Positions 33,914-42,897 of a stretch of DNA of 64,000 nt are shown piece after piece. The notes beneath the pieces are model-generated. The model did not search any database and had not been told where the DNA came from. It worked only from the letters and a program-made list of their open reading frames with translations. A program made the position numbers and the translations under genes. The stretch covers positions 248,001 to 312,000 of the forward strand of contig NZ_JAJAWG010000001.1 of the NCBI RefSeq assembly GCF_020531905.1. Direction: 5' to 3'. The DNA is from Deefgea salmonis (GTDB lineage: Bacteria; Pseudomonadota; Gammaproteobacteria; Burkholderiales; Chitinibacteraceae). Each line of letters starts with the position of its first letter. The first letter of the stretch is position 1.

Positions 33914-36370
33914 ATGTCAATTGTTATCTGCATTTTTGCAGTTGTGGCTTTACTCGGGGTACTTGCTTATTCCCGCGCGCCACTATGGTGGAGTTCTTTG
34001 CTGATTTTGATTGGGGCAGGCTATGCTTTTTATCAGCAAAATTTAAACCCGATCGTGCTGGGTATCTTGATCGCGCTGTTGATTATCGTGAACTTCAAGC
34101 CAATACGTCGCGCTTTAATTACTGGGCCATTGTTTGGTATTTTCCGCAAAATCACTCCGCCGATGTCACAGACCGAGCAAGAAGCGGTTGATGCCGGTAC
34201 GGTCTGGTGGGATCGCGATTTGTTCTCGGGTAAGCCTGATTTTGACAAATTGCATCAGTATGCCAAACCGACATTAACGGCTGAAGAAGAGGCGTTTTTA
34301 AACGGCCCAACTGAAACCTTGTGCGCGATGCTCAATGATTGGGAAATCACGCAAAAAGACAAAGATTTGTCGCCAGAAGCTTGGGATTTCATTAAGAAAA
34401 ACGGCTTTTTGGGCATGATCATTAAAAAGAAATTCGGCGGTAAAGAATTTAGTAATTATGCGCATGCTCGCGTGGTGACTAAAATCGCGACCCGTTCCGG
34501 TTCGGCCGCAGTAACGGTGATGGTGCCTAATTCACTCGGCCCGGGTGAGTTGCTGCAGCATTATGGAACTGAAGCCCAAAAGAATTATTACTTGCCACGC
34601 TTGGCCGTCGGTGAAGAGATTCCCTGCTTTGCCTTGACTAGCCCAGAAGCCGGCTCTGACGCTGGTGGCATTCCTGACTTTGGTATCGTGACTCGCGGCA
34701 GCTACACCGATCCGCGCACTGGCGTCGCTCATGACAACGTGCTTGGTATTCGCTTGACATGGGAAAAACGCTATATCACCTTGGGGCCAGTTGCGACCAT
34801 CTTGGGTTTGGCGTTCAAGCTTTACGATCCTGATCATTTATTGGGCAGCAAAGAAGACATAGGCATTACTTGCGCTTTGATTCCAACCGAGCACAAAGGC
34901 GTTGAAATCGGTCGTCGCCATTATCCAGGTACTAGCGCGTTCCAAAATGGCCCGAACTGGGGTAAGGACGTGTTTATCCCGATGGATTGGGTGATCGGTG
35001 GCCAAGATTACGTTGGTAAAGGCTGGAAGATGTTGGTTGAGTGTTTGTCAGTCGGCCGCTGCATTTCATTGCCAGCGATGTCGGTTGCCACTGGTATGTT
35101 GTCGTCGTATACCACTGGCGCTTACGCTCGTATTCGTAGCCAGTTTGGCTTGTCAATTGGTCGCTTTGAAGGGGTGGATGAAGCACTGGGCCGTATTGGT
35201 GGCTTTACCTATCAGATGGATGCCGCGCAACGTTTGGCGTTGACGGGGCTCGATTCGGGCGAAAAACCATCGGTGATTTCCGGAATCTTGAAATACCACA
35301 ATACTGAAAAAATGCGCAAAACGCTGAATGACGCGATGGATGTGCATGCGGGTAAAGCGGTATGTATTGGGCCACGTAACTATCTGGCTCTGGGTTATCA
35401 CGCTATACCGGTTGCCATTACGGTTGAAGGCGCCAATATTCTGACGCGCAGCATGATTATCTTTGGTCAAGGTGCAATCCGTAGCCATCCGTTTGTACTG
35501 CGTGAACTCAAAGCGGCAATGAATAAGGATTTACCTGCTTTTGATGACGCCGTAATCAGCCACATTGGTTTTGCAATATCTAATTTGGTGCGTAGCTGCT
35601 GGCTGGGTTTAACTGGTGCGCGTTTTGTCAGCGTGCCGGTGTCAGGTCCAACTGCTCAGCATTATCGCGACATCGTTCGTTTCTCATCGGCATTTGCTTT
35701 CTTGGCCGATATGGGGATGGCAACGTTGGGTGGTAGCCTCAAATTTAAAGAGAAACTATCGGCGCGTTTGGGCGATATGTTGTCAAATTTATACATCGCC
35801 ACTGCCGCATTGAAGAAATTTAACGATGATGGCCAGCCAGTAGAAGATCGTCCTTTGGTACGTTGGGCGGTGGAAACTGCGCTCTACGATTGTCAGGAAG
35901 CAATGAATGGCTTCTTGGCGAATCACCCGAATCGGGCCTTGTCATGGTGCGTGCGTAAGTTAGTGTTCCCTTGCGGCATGACCATGCGCCAGCCTGCAGA
36001 CACGGTTGGTACTGACATTGCCCGTAGCTTGATGGAGCCTTCTGCATCGCGTGATCGCTTGGTGCAATTTATGTATCGCTCTAGCGACGAAACCGATTCG
36101 ATTGGCGTTTTGGAGCATGCATTGAAAGCGGTGATTGCGACCGAAGCCGTCGAGAACAAATTGCGCCGTGCTCAGCGCGAAGGGAAGTTAAAAGCAATTG
36201 TGGCTCAGGCTCGCTTACAAGAGGCCTTGAATCAAGGATTGATTACTGCAGAAGAACACGCTGCCGTGGTGCGTGCTCGTCGTCTCAAGCGGGAAGTGAT
36301 TATGGTGGATGATTTTGATGCACAGTTAATGCATGCAGATTCTGAGGCCATTCACCGAGTGATTGTGTAA
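33914..36370 (+). CDS. fadE: Acyl-CoA dehydrogenase FadE
   Basis: First oxidation step of fatty-acid beta-oxidation, 818 residues, the long FadE type. Two N-terminal membrane helices (about 1-55) precede the acyl-CoA dehydrogenase core: FGGKEFSNYAHARVVTKIATRSG, ALTSPEAGSDAGG, and the C-terminal FadE-specific extension (about 560-818). ATG 33914 follows GGAG; an upstream TTG at 33902 is not needed. It lies 20 bases after the TetR gene. Confidence 0.95.
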   Translation: MSIVICIFAVVALLGVLAYSRAPLWWSSLLILIGAGYAFYQQNLNPIVLGILIALLIIVNFKPIRRALITGPLFGIFRKITPPMSQTEQEAVDAGTVWWDRDLFSGKPDFDKLHQYAKPTLTAEEEAFLNGPTETLCAMLNDWEITQKDKDLSPEAWDFIKKNGFLGMIIKKKFGGKEFSNYAHARVVTKIATRSGSAAVTVMVPNSLGPGELLQHYGTEAQKNYYLPRLAVGEEIPCFALTSPEAGSDAGGIPDFGIVTRGSYTDPRTGVAHDNVLGIRLTWEKRYITLGPVATILGLAFKLYDPDHLLGSKEDIGITCALIPTEHKGVEIGRRHYPGTSAFQNGPNWGKDVFIPMDWVIGGQDYVGKGWKMLVECLSVGRCISLPAMSVATGMLSSYTTGAYARIRSQFGLSIGRFEGVDEALGRIGGFTYQMDAAQRLALTGLDSGEKPSVISGILKYHNTEKMRKTLNDAMDVHAGKAVCIGPRNYLALGYHAIPVAITVEGANILTRSMIIFGQGAIRSHPFVLRELKAAMNKDLPAFDDAVISHIGFAISNLVRSCWLGLTGARFVSVPVSGPTAQHYRDIVRFSSAFAFLADMGMATLGGSLKFKEKLSARLGDMLSNLYIATAALKKFNDDGQPVEDRPLVRWAVETALYDCQEAMNGFLANHPNRALSWCVRKLVFPCGMTMRQPADTVGTDIARSLMEPSASRDRLVQFMYRSSDETDSIGVLEHALKAVIATEAVENKLRRAQREGKLKAIVAQARLQEALNQGLITAEEHAAVVRARRLKREVIMVDDFDAQLMHADSEAIHRVIV

Positions 36371-36435
36371 TATAAGAGTAAGCTAATAAAAGCTTACATT
36401 GTATGTGGTGCAATAAAACCCTTGGAGATATAAAA

Positions 36436-37758
36436 ATGAAGATGCTTGTGCGTTCAATAAAAGTGATCGGTGCAACTAGTTTGTTTCTCAGCTCTGCCTC
36501 AGTTTTGGCTTCGGGCTACCACTTCGGTACCCAAAGTGCGAGTAATCAGGGGGTGGCCAATTCTGGCGCCGCCGAAGTCATGGACGCTTCAACCATTTTC
36601 TACAATCCAGCCGGTATGAGCCGTCTTGAGGGCACGCAAGTGACGGGTGTGCTCAATGTGGTGATTCCTAAGGGTGAGTACACCAATACCAAAACTACAA
36701 CCATCACCGGCAAACCGGTAACGGGTGGCAATGGCGGTAGTTTTGGTCAAACCACCGCAGTGCCGCATCTGTATGCCACCTACCAAGTCAATGACAAGGT
36801 CAATGTCGGGGTTGGGGTGTTTGTACCGTTTGGCTCGCACACTGATTACGAAGCCGGCTGGGTAGGTCGCTATCAAGCTTTAGAGAGCAAAATTGAAACG
36901 ATCAATGTCAATCCATCGATCTCGTACAAAGTGAACGACACGGTCGCTCTGGGTGCTGGTGTCAGTGTGCAGTATATTAATGGTCAAATTAGCAAGGCTT
37001 TAGATTTAGGTACGGCAACGAGAAACCCAGCGTTTTTTGGTAATTCGGCGTTTGATGGCAAGTCTGAAGTGAAAGGCAATGACATTGGCTACGGCTTTAA
37101 CTTGGGTGCTTTGTTTAATATCAGTCAAGACACTCGAGTGGGCATGGCGTATCGCTCAAAAATCAAACATACCTTGGATGGCGATTTAACCTTCACCGTA
37201 CCGAGCGCGCTGCAATCGACGGTGGGTAAATCAGCAGCGTTACAAAATCGCGACGCGACGTTAGCGGTAGAAACGCCAGAATCATTCTCGATCAATGGCT
37301 TTCACCAATTTAACCCTGAGTGGGCGATGACGGCTGATTACACCTGGACTGGGCATTCTCGCTTTGACGAAATCCGCATCAAATCACCGGGTAATGCCGA
37401 TTCGGTCACGGTAACGCGCTGGCGCGATACCAGCCGTTATTCAGTCGGGGGGATTTATACGCCGAATCAAACTTGGACTTTCCGTGCCGGTTTAGCGTAT
37501 GACCAATCACCTGAAGCCAATGATGCCGAGCGCATTGCCAGTATTCCCGATAGCGACCGAATTTGGTATGCCTTGGGTGCTCGTTACAATATTGACAAAA
37601 ATAACGCGATTGACCTTGCGGCAATTTATGTTCATCTAAAAAGCTCAACCATCAATCGTAAAGCTTTAGATCCAAGTGAAGCCTCGGGTGGCTCAATGAA
37701 CGGCAATTACAGCGTTAATTCAGTGACCTTGGGTATGCAATATAACTATCGTTTCTAA
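36436..37758 (+). CDS. fadL: Outer-membrane long-chain fatty-acid transporter (FadL family)
   Basis: 440 residues. Signal peptide ends near SSASVLASG, then the FadL N-terminal plug motif GYHFGTQSASNQGVANSGAA and FYNPAGMSRLEGTQ, both typical. The remainder is a 14-strand barrel pattern ending in YNYRF with terminal Phe. ATG 36436 with GGAG at 36424-36427; a second ATG at 36442. Placed between fadE and fadB-like genes, fitting import of the substrate. Confidence 0.93.
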   Translation: MKMLVRSIKVIGATSLFLSSASVLASGYHFGTQSASNQGVANSGAAEVMDASTIFYNPAGMSRLEGTQVTGVLNVVIPKGEYTNTKTTTITGKPVTGGNGGSFGQTTAVPHLYATYQVNDKVNVGVGVFVPFGSHTDYEAGWVGRYQALESKIETINVNPSISYKVNDTVALGAGVSVQYINGQISKALDLGTATRNPAFFGNSAFDGKSEVKGNDIGYGFNLGALFNISQDTRVGMAYRSKIKHTLDGDLTFTVPSALQSTVGKSAALQNRDATLAVETPESFSINGFHQFNPEWAMTADYTWTGHSRFDEIRIKSPGNADSVTVTRWRDTSRYSVGGIYTPNQTWTFRAGLAYDQSPEANDAERIASIPDSDRIWYALGARYNIDKNNAIDLAAIYVHLKSSTINRKALDPSEASGGSMNGNYSVNSVTLGMQYNYRF

Positions 37759-37764
37759 GTCAGA

Positions 37765-37794
37765 TTGCGCCCAAAGCGTGAGTTTTGGGCGCAA
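37765..37794. terminator. Hairpin after fadL, possible terminator
   Basis: 11 bp stem TTGCGCCCAAA / TTTGGGCGCAA with an 8-base loop, directly after the fadL stop. There is no T run, so it may act as an mRNA 3' stabiliser rather than an intrinsic terminator. Confidence 0.5.
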
Positions 37795-37845
37795 GAAGAA
37801 AATCTAACCGAATAGCTGCAGGGCTGGCCTGCGAAGAGAGTGATT

Positions 37846-40236
37846 ATGAGTGTAAGTTTGACAATGCCAATTCGCAAAGTGGCAGTTTTAGGGGCAGGCG
37901 TGATGGGCGCGCAAATTGCAGCGCATCTCTCCAATGCTGGTATTGATACCGTCTTGTTTGATTTGCCAGCAGCTACTGGCAATCCCAATGCGATATCACT
38001 CAAAGCTTTAGATAATCTTAAAAAATTAAAACCAGCGCCATTGATGTCTGCCAGCCGGATTGATGGCATTGTGCCAGCCAATTACGGCAGCGATTTGGCT
38101 TTATTGGCCGATTGCGACTTGGTGATTGAAGCCATTGCTGAGCGTTTGGATTGGAAGGCCGATTTATACGCCAAAATCGCACCGCATTTGGCCGCGCATG
38201 CGATTTTAGCCAGTAATACCTCAGGTTTATCGATTGAAGCTTTGGCGGCGAATGTACCTGCTGCGCTGCAATCGCGTTTTTGCGGCATTCATTTCTTTAA
38301 TCCGCCACGCTATATGTATCTGGTTGAACTCATTGCCACGAAAGGCTGCCAGCCCGATACCCTAGATGCACTCGAAACATTCCTCACGCTGCGCTTAGGT
38401 AAAGGCGTGGTTCGCGCCAAAGATAGCCCGAATTTTATCGCCAACCGAATTGGTGTGTTCTCGATGCTAGCAACGATTGAGCACGCTAAAAACTTCGGCA
38501 TTCGTTTTGACGTGGTCGATGATTTAACCGGGCCACGCTTGGGTCGGCCAAAATCAGCGACATTCCGCACCGCCGACGTGGTGGGCTTAGATACCTTTGC
38601 TCACGTGGTTAAAACCATGACCGATACATTGCAAGCCGATCCATGGCATGCCTTGTTCAAATCACCCGAATGGCTAGAGCAACTGATCGCAGCTGGCGCT
38701 TTAGGGCAAAAAACCCGTCAAGGTATTTTTAAGAAGGTCGGTAAAGACGTGTTGATGCTGGATCCGAGCACGGGTCAATACATCGCGGGTGGTCAAAAAG
38801 CGTCCGATGAAGTGAAGGCGTTGCTGAAAAATACTGATTTTGCCGCCAAAGTGGCGTCACTGCGCGCGTCTAACTTGCCAGAAGCACAATTTTTGTGGGC
38901 TTGCCTGCGGGACGTTTGGCATTACATCGCTGTGCAACTGGAACACATTGCCGACAATGCCCGCGATGTTGATTTTGCTATTCGTTGGGGCTTTGGCTGG
39001 GAACAAGGTCCGTTCGAAATGTGGCAAGCTGCAGGTTGGCAAACCATTGCTGCCGCGATTAATGAAGACATCGCTGCGGGCAAAACCTTGTCGAGCACGC
39101 CATTGCCAGCTTGGGTGATGGCGCGCGATGGCGTACATACACCAGCAGGTTCACTCAATGCGGTAACGCAAGAGTTGGTTGGTCGTTCAACCTTGCCGGT
39201 GTACGAGCGTCAATTGTATCCACCGACCGTGTTGGGCGAAGCTGAACCTAATTTTGGCGACACCATTTACGAAAACGACAGTGTGCGGATGTGGATGCCA
39301 CCGAGCAATCTAACCACGGCTGGCGTGCCAGTATTGAGCTTTAAAACCAAGGCGCATTGCGTGGGTGCCAATGTATTGGCCGGTATCCAAGAGTCCATCA
39401 AGATTGCCGAGCAATACCACCCCGGTTTGGTGATTTGGCACGCTACAGCACCGTTTTCAGTCGGCGCAGATTTGATGAGTATGGGCCCAGCGTTTATGAG
39501 TGGCGATTTTGCTGCACTCGAACGGATGGTGTTTGAATTTCAAAAAACCTCGCAAGCGATTAAATACGCCAAAGTGCCGGTAGTGGGCGCTGCGCAAGGT
39601 TACGCTTTTGGTGGCGGTTGTGAATTCTTAATGCATTGCGCTCGTGTTGTCGCGCATGTTGAAACCTATATTGGCTTGGTTGAAGTTGGTGTCGGTCTGT
39701 TGCCAGCCGGTGGTGGTTGTAAAGAGTTTGCACTGCGCGCTTCGCGTTTAGCCCGTAACGGCAATATTTTGGAAGTGCTCAAAGATTATTACCTCGCAAT
39801 GGCCATGGCCAAAGTCGGTACCAGTGCTGAAGAAGGCCAGCAAATTGGCTACCTAAAAGAATCTGACGTGATTGTGATGAATGCCAACGAGTTGCTGTTT
39901 GTGGCGCAAGCGCAAGTCACTGCGATGGCGGCCACCGGCTACCGTCCGCCAGTACGTCCGAAAGCCTTCGCGGTTGCCGGTCGCTCAGGCGCAGCAACCA
40001 TTCGTGCGCAATTGGTCAATATGCTTGAAGGCGGCTTTATTAGTAAGTATGACTTCCATATTGGCGTACAAATTGCCGAAATCGTCTGCGGTGGCGACGT
40101 CGATGCCGGCACTTTGGTCGACGAAGATTGGATCTTGAAATTAGAGCGTGAACGCTTTATGGGCTTGCTGCAAAAAGGCAAAACCCAAGAACGAATCATG
40201 CACATGATTGAATTTAATAAACCACTGAGAAATTGA
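37846..40236 (+). CDS. 3-hydroxyacyl-CoA dehydrogenase / enoyl-CoA hydratase (FadN/FadB-like)
   Basis: Bifunctional beta-oxidation enzyme, 796 residues. The dehydrogenase half comes first: NAD motif VLGAGVMGAQIAAHL (about 14-28), catalytic His in GIHFFNPPRYM. The hydratase/isomerase fold follows in the C-terminal half with GAAQGYAFGGGCEFLMHCA and VGLLPAGGGCKE. This dehydrogenase-first order is the FadN type, opposite to E. coli FadB. ATG 37846; GTG 37840 is also possible. Paired with fadA. Confidence 0.93.
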   Translation: MSVSLTMPIRKVAVLGAGVMGAQIAAHLSNAGIDTVLFDLPAATGNPNAISLKALDNLKKLKPAPLMSASRIDGIVPANYGSDLALLADCDLVIEAIAERLDWKADLYAKIAPHLAAHAILASNTSGLSIEALAANVPAALQSRFCGIHFFNPPRYMYLVELIATKGCQPDTLDALETFLTLRLGKGVVRAKDSPNFIANRIGVFSMLATIEHAKNFGIRFDVVDDLTGPRLGRPKSATFRTADVVGLDTFAHVVKTMTDTLQADPWHALFKSPEWLEQLIAAGALGQKTRQGIFKKVGKDVLMLDPSTGQYIAGGQKASDEVKALLKNTDFAAKVASLRASNLPEAQFLWACLRDVWHYIAVQLEHIADNARDVDFAIRWGFGWEQGPFEMWQAAGWQTIAAAINEDIAAGKTLSSTPLPAWVMARDGVHTPAGSLNAVTQELVGRSTLPVYERQLYPPTVLGEAEPNFGDTIYENDSVRMWMPPSNLTTAGVPVLSFKTKAHCVGANVLAGIQESIKIAEQYHPGLVIWHATAPFSVGADLMSMGPAFMSGDFAALERMVFEFQKTSQAIKYAKVPVVGAAQGYAFGGGCEFLMHCARVVAHVETYIGLVEVGVGLLPAGGGCKEFALRASRLARNGNILEVLKDYYLAMAMAKVGTSAEEGQQIGYLKESDVIVMNANELLFVAQAQVTAMAATGYRPPVRPKAFAVAGRSGAATIRAQLVNMLEGGFISKYDFHIGVQIAEIVCGGDVDAGTLVDEDWILKLERERFMGLLQKGKTQERIMHMIEFNKPLRN

Positions 40237-40239
40237 TCG

Positions 40240-40320
40240 TTGTCGTACCGTGCACAGCGCATGTGCCGGTACGACAAGGCGATCGCCGTTCGTGAACGGT
40301 TCACGACTGGCCGTTGGCCA
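40240..40320. repeat. Run of four palindromes between fadB-like and fadA
   Basis: In order: hairpin TTGTCGTACCG / CGGTACGACAA-type (40240-40277) with an inner GCAC/GTGC stem; perfect GGCGATCGCC (40278-40287); CGTGAAC-G-GTTCACG (about 40291-40305); TGGCC-GTT-GGCCA (40308-40320). They are nearly end to end and cover 81 bases just after the stop of the fadB-like gene. Confidence 0.85.
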
Positions 40321-40417
40321 ACTGATCGCAAATTAAAAAACCAAACTTGAATCCACGGTCAAAAGAGCGGTTATGCCGGTGGTGGATGCAGGTTTTGCCA
40401 AATTTTAGGAATTCAAA

Positions 40418-41620
40418 ATGAGCAAACAGATTCAAGAAGCTTATATTGTTGCCGCAGTGCGCACGCCAGTGGGCAAAGCGCCGCGCGGCATGCTTAAGGG
40501 CGTTCGCCCGGATGATTTATTGGCGCATGTATTGAAAGCGGCGATGGCGCAAGTACCGTCGCTCGATCCGGCTTTGGTGTCCGATGTGGTGGCCGGTTGC
40601 GCCATGCCAGAAGGCGAGCAAGGGATGAATGTGGCGCGGATTGGTGCGCTACTGGCTGGTCTGCCGAATACCGTGGGCGGCATTACGATTAATCGTTTTT
40701 GCTCGTCGGGTATTAATGCCGTGGCGTTGGCGGCCGACAAAATTCGTTTGGGCGAAGCCGATGTGATGATTGCGGCGGGTACGGAATCGATGTCGATGGT
40801 GCCAATGGGTGGCAATAAATTATCTTTGGGCGCGAGTATTTTTGACACCGATGAAAACGTCGCCATTGCGTATGGCATGGGTTTGACTGCGGAAAAAGTG
40901 GCGCAGCAATGGCAGGTGAGTCGTGAAGATCAAGACGCTTTTGCCGTTGAATCGCACCGCCGTGCTTTGGCGGCGATTGCTGAGGGTAAATTTAGCGCCG
41001 AAATCGCACCGATTGAGGTGACGTATCGCATTCCGAATTTGGCGACCGGTGAAGTGGAATTGATCAACAAAACCTTGCTCAATGACGAAGGCCCGCGCGC
41101 TGACACTAGCTTGGAAGGTCTGGCTAAACTGAAAACCGTCTTTGCCGCCAAAGGCAGTGTGACTGCCGGTAATAGCTCGCAAATGTCCGACGGTGCTGCG
41201 GCGTTGATTTTGGTGTCAGAAAAAATCCTCAAAGAATTTAATCTCACGCCATTGGCTAAGTACGTTTCGTTTGCGGTGAAAGGCGTGCCACCCGCGATTA
41301 TGGGGATTGGTCCGAAAGAGGCGATTCCTGCCGCTTTAAAACAAGCCGGTTTGAATTTGTCTGATTTGGCTTGGATTGAACTCAATGAAGCATTTGCCGC
41401 GCAAGCGCTGGCCGTGAGCCGTGATTTGAGTTTGGATATGTCGATTGTCAATCCACATGGTGGTGCTATTGCTTTGGGCCATCCTTTGGGCGCAACGGGT
41501 GCGATTCGTGCCGCAACGGCGATTCATGGTTTGCGCGGTCAAGGCAAATCAGGCTATGCCATGGTGACGATGTGTATCGGCACTGGTATGGGTGCTGCTG
41601 GTATTTTGCAAGTTTTATAA
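40418..41620 (+). CDS. fadA: Acetyl-CoA C-acyltransferase (3-ketoacyl-CoA thiolase)
   Basis: Final thiolytic step of beta-oxidation, 400 residues. Nucleophilic Cys95 in NRFCSSGINAV, His in NPHGGAIALGHPLGATGA, second Cys in MCIGTGMGAAG. AEDVMIAAGTESMSM-type segment is present as ADVMIAAGTESMSMVPMG. Lies 181 bases after the fadB-like gene with the palindrome run between; ends in a strong terminator. Confidence 0.95.
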   Translation: MSKQIQEAYIVAAVRTPVGKAPRGMLKGVRPDDLLAHVLKAAMAQVPSLDPALVSDVVAGCAMPEGEQGMNVARIGALLAGLPNTVGGITINRFCSSGINAVALAADKIRLGEADVMIAAGTESMSMVPMGGNKLSLGASIFDTDENVAIAYGMGLTAEKVAQQWQVSREDQDAFAVESHRRALAAIAEGKFSAEIAPIEVTYRIPNLATGEVELINKTLLNDEGPRADTSLEGLAKLKTVFAAKGSVTAGNSSQMSDGAAALILVSEKILKEFNLTPLAKYVSFAVKGVPPAIMGIGPKEAIPAALKQAGLNLSDLAWIELNEAFAAQALAVSRDLSLDMSIVNPHGGAIALGHPLGATGAIRAATAIHGLRGQGKSGYAMVTMCIGTGMGAAGILQVL

Positions 41621-41648
41621 GCGTTTCATTTTGAAATTCAATGCATCT

Positions 41649-41681
41649 AAAGCCCGCTGAGTTGAAAGCGGGCTTTTTTTT
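41649..41681 (+). terminator. Intrinsic terminator of the fad cluster
   Basis: Stem AAAGCCCGCT / AGCGGGCTTT with an 8-base loop and an eight-T run. It sits immediately upstream of the next gene's ribosome-binding site (GGAG). Confidence 0.92.
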
Positions 41682-41691
41682 GGAGAACGTT

Positions 41692-42258
41692 ATGAAAAAA
41701 CAAATCTCAGTAATGGCTTTGGCGGTGTGCTTAGCTCATCCGGCGTATGCACTGGAAATGGCGGGCGTGAACTTGCCAGAGAAAGTCAGTGTGGCCGAAA
41801 CGCCCTTGGTGTTAAACGGCGCGGGGATCCGCAAAAAAATGGTTTTTGACGTGTATGTGGCCGCTTTATATACCGCAGCCAAAAGCAATGACGCCAATGC
41901 CATTATTAATGCGGCTACGCCAAGACGGATTCAGTTGGATATGTTGCGTAATGTGGAGTCAGCGGCTTTATACAATGCTTTGCTCGAAGGCTTGCAAGAC
42001 AACCTCAGTGCGGCTCAATTGAAAGCGCTCGCGCCCAAGGTCGCTGAGCTAGAGAAAATCTTTACCGAAATCAAGGTCGCCAATAAGGGCGACGTGATTG
42101 TGTTGGATTTTTTGCCGGGCAAAGGTGTCAAGGTATTGGTGCGTGGGCAGGTGGCGGGGATGGTTGCGGGTGATGCGATTGCCAGCGCGATGCTGTCGAT
42201 CTGGTTGGGTAAATCACCGGTCAGTGAGAGTTTAAAGGCCGCCTTATTAAAAGCATAA
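41692..42258 (+). CDS. Exported chalcone-isomerase-like protein
   Basis: 188 residues with a signal peptide (cleavage near residue 19, AYA-LEM). The mature part has GVNLPEKVSV, LVLNGAGIRKKMVFDVYVAALY and a closing SIWLGKSPVSESLKAALL, the pattern of the bacterial chalcone isomerase-like family, an exported lineage of unknown substrate. ATG 41692 was chosen because GGAG lies at 41682-41685; a frame from 41641 reads through the terminator. Confidence 0.85.
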   Translation: MKKQISVMALAVCLAHPAYALEMAGVNLPEKVSVAETPLVLNGAGIRKKMVFDVYVAALYTAAKSNDANAIINAATPRRIQLDMLRNVESAALYNALLEGLQDNLSAAQLKALAPKVAELEKIFTEIKVANKGDVIVLDFLPGKGVKVLVRGQVAGMVAGDAIASAMLSIWLGKSPVSESLKAALLKA

Positions 42259-42360
42259 AAAGCTGGCTGTGTTGTTGAGCCGCGTTGTATTGCTTTGCTG
42301 AACAAAAGAGGGCAATCGGCGGCGTTTGTGATCACAACGGAACCAGTATTGAGTACGCAG

Positions 42361-42389
42361 CCCCGACCGGATTTAGGTTGGGGTTTTTT
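42361..42389 (+). terminator. Intrinsic terminator after the chalcone-isomerase-like gene
   Basis: Stem CCCCGACC / GGTTGGGG with a 7-base loop and a six-T run, about 100 bases downstream of the stop. Confidence 0.85.
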
Positions 42390-42582
42390 CTTCAGGCTTA
42401 CTTTGTTTTTAGTTGTTTGTAATATTTTTTCAAAGATAAATGTAGTAATGCTACATTTTAGTTGTTGCTATTTGTTTGTTTGTTACAGGCTAAGTTATTG
42501 ATAATTATGGAGTATGATCTTATTTTTGTACTTGTAGTTGTTTTAATTGTTCGATAAGTACGTAATTAAAGTACAAAAACAC

Positions 42583-42611
42583 TTGCATGGTCTGGGTAGT
42601 TTTGTTAAAGT
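42583..42611 (+). promoter_or_regulatory. Sigma-70-like promoter of the micropeptide gene
   Basis: -35 TTGCAT (42583-42588), 17-base spacer, -10 TAAAGT (42606-42611). A direct repeat AAGTACGTA lies 27 bases before the -35 and overlaps the -10, a 52-base spacing close to five helical turns, which suggests a looping or paired operator. Predicted start near 42618, giving a leader of about 58 bases. Confidence 0.5.
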
Positions 42612-42675
42612 ACGTACATCGAAAGAAACACAGCAAGGCCGGTTGGTGCAACCGGATAACTTAAGGAGAAACACC

Positions 42676-42765
42676 ATGCGTGGCTTACTCAAAATGATCA
42701 AAAACTTTGAATTTCAGCAACAATTGCTGGTTAAGTCTTACGGCTGGAAATTGACTCAGCGCTAA
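42676..42765 (+). CDS. 29-residue basic micropeptide
   Basis: Reading starts at ATG 42676 after a near-perfect Shine-Dalgarno (AAGGAG, 42663-42668) and ends at TAA 42763. The product begins MRGLLKMIKNFEFQQ and ends YGWKLTQR; it is cationic and amphipathic, with no signal peptide. It has its own predicted promoter, a structured leader and a terminator-like hairpin downstream, so it behaves as an independent unit. No family recognised. Possible roles include a small membrane-active peptide, toxin-like peptide or regulator; none is shown by the sequence. Confidence 0.68.
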   Translation: MRGLLKMIKNFEFQQQLLVKSYGWKLTQR

Positions 42766-42827
42766 GCACCGATTTCATGTAGTAACCGTAGTACCCGCAG
42801 CGAAAGTTGCGTTATCGACTCCATCCT

Positions 42828-42882
42828 CCTGTGCCCGGCTTTGACTTGTGTTTTATTACACAGGACAAGTCGGGATTTTTTT
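42828..42882 (+). terminator. Terminator-like hairpin after the micropeptide, before tamA
   Basis: Stem GACTTGT / ACAAGTC extended by CCC/GGG across a bulge, then seven T (42876-42882). An alternative pairing CCTGTG / CACAGG is also possible, so the structure could switch. Confidence 0.75.
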
Positions 42883-42897
42883 GTTTATCGCACGATA

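Larger units (their letters stand above)
42259..42675. other. Intergenic region before the micropeptide gene
   Basis: Contains the terminator at 42361-42389, an AT-rich stretch (42400-42560), two copies of AAGTACGTA (42556-42564 and 42608-42616) flanking a sigma-70-like promoter, and a 5'-leader hairpin (CCGGTT / AACCGG, 42639-42655). No longer gene seen; an open frame from 42547 in the micropeptide frame crosses the promoter and is not credible. Confidence 0.7.

Noticed and set aside
40278-40287. GGCGATCGCC as a HIP1-type cyanobacterial repeat
   Set aside because: A single occurrence in this setting is better explained as one of the local palindromes; no sign of cyanobacterial origin.
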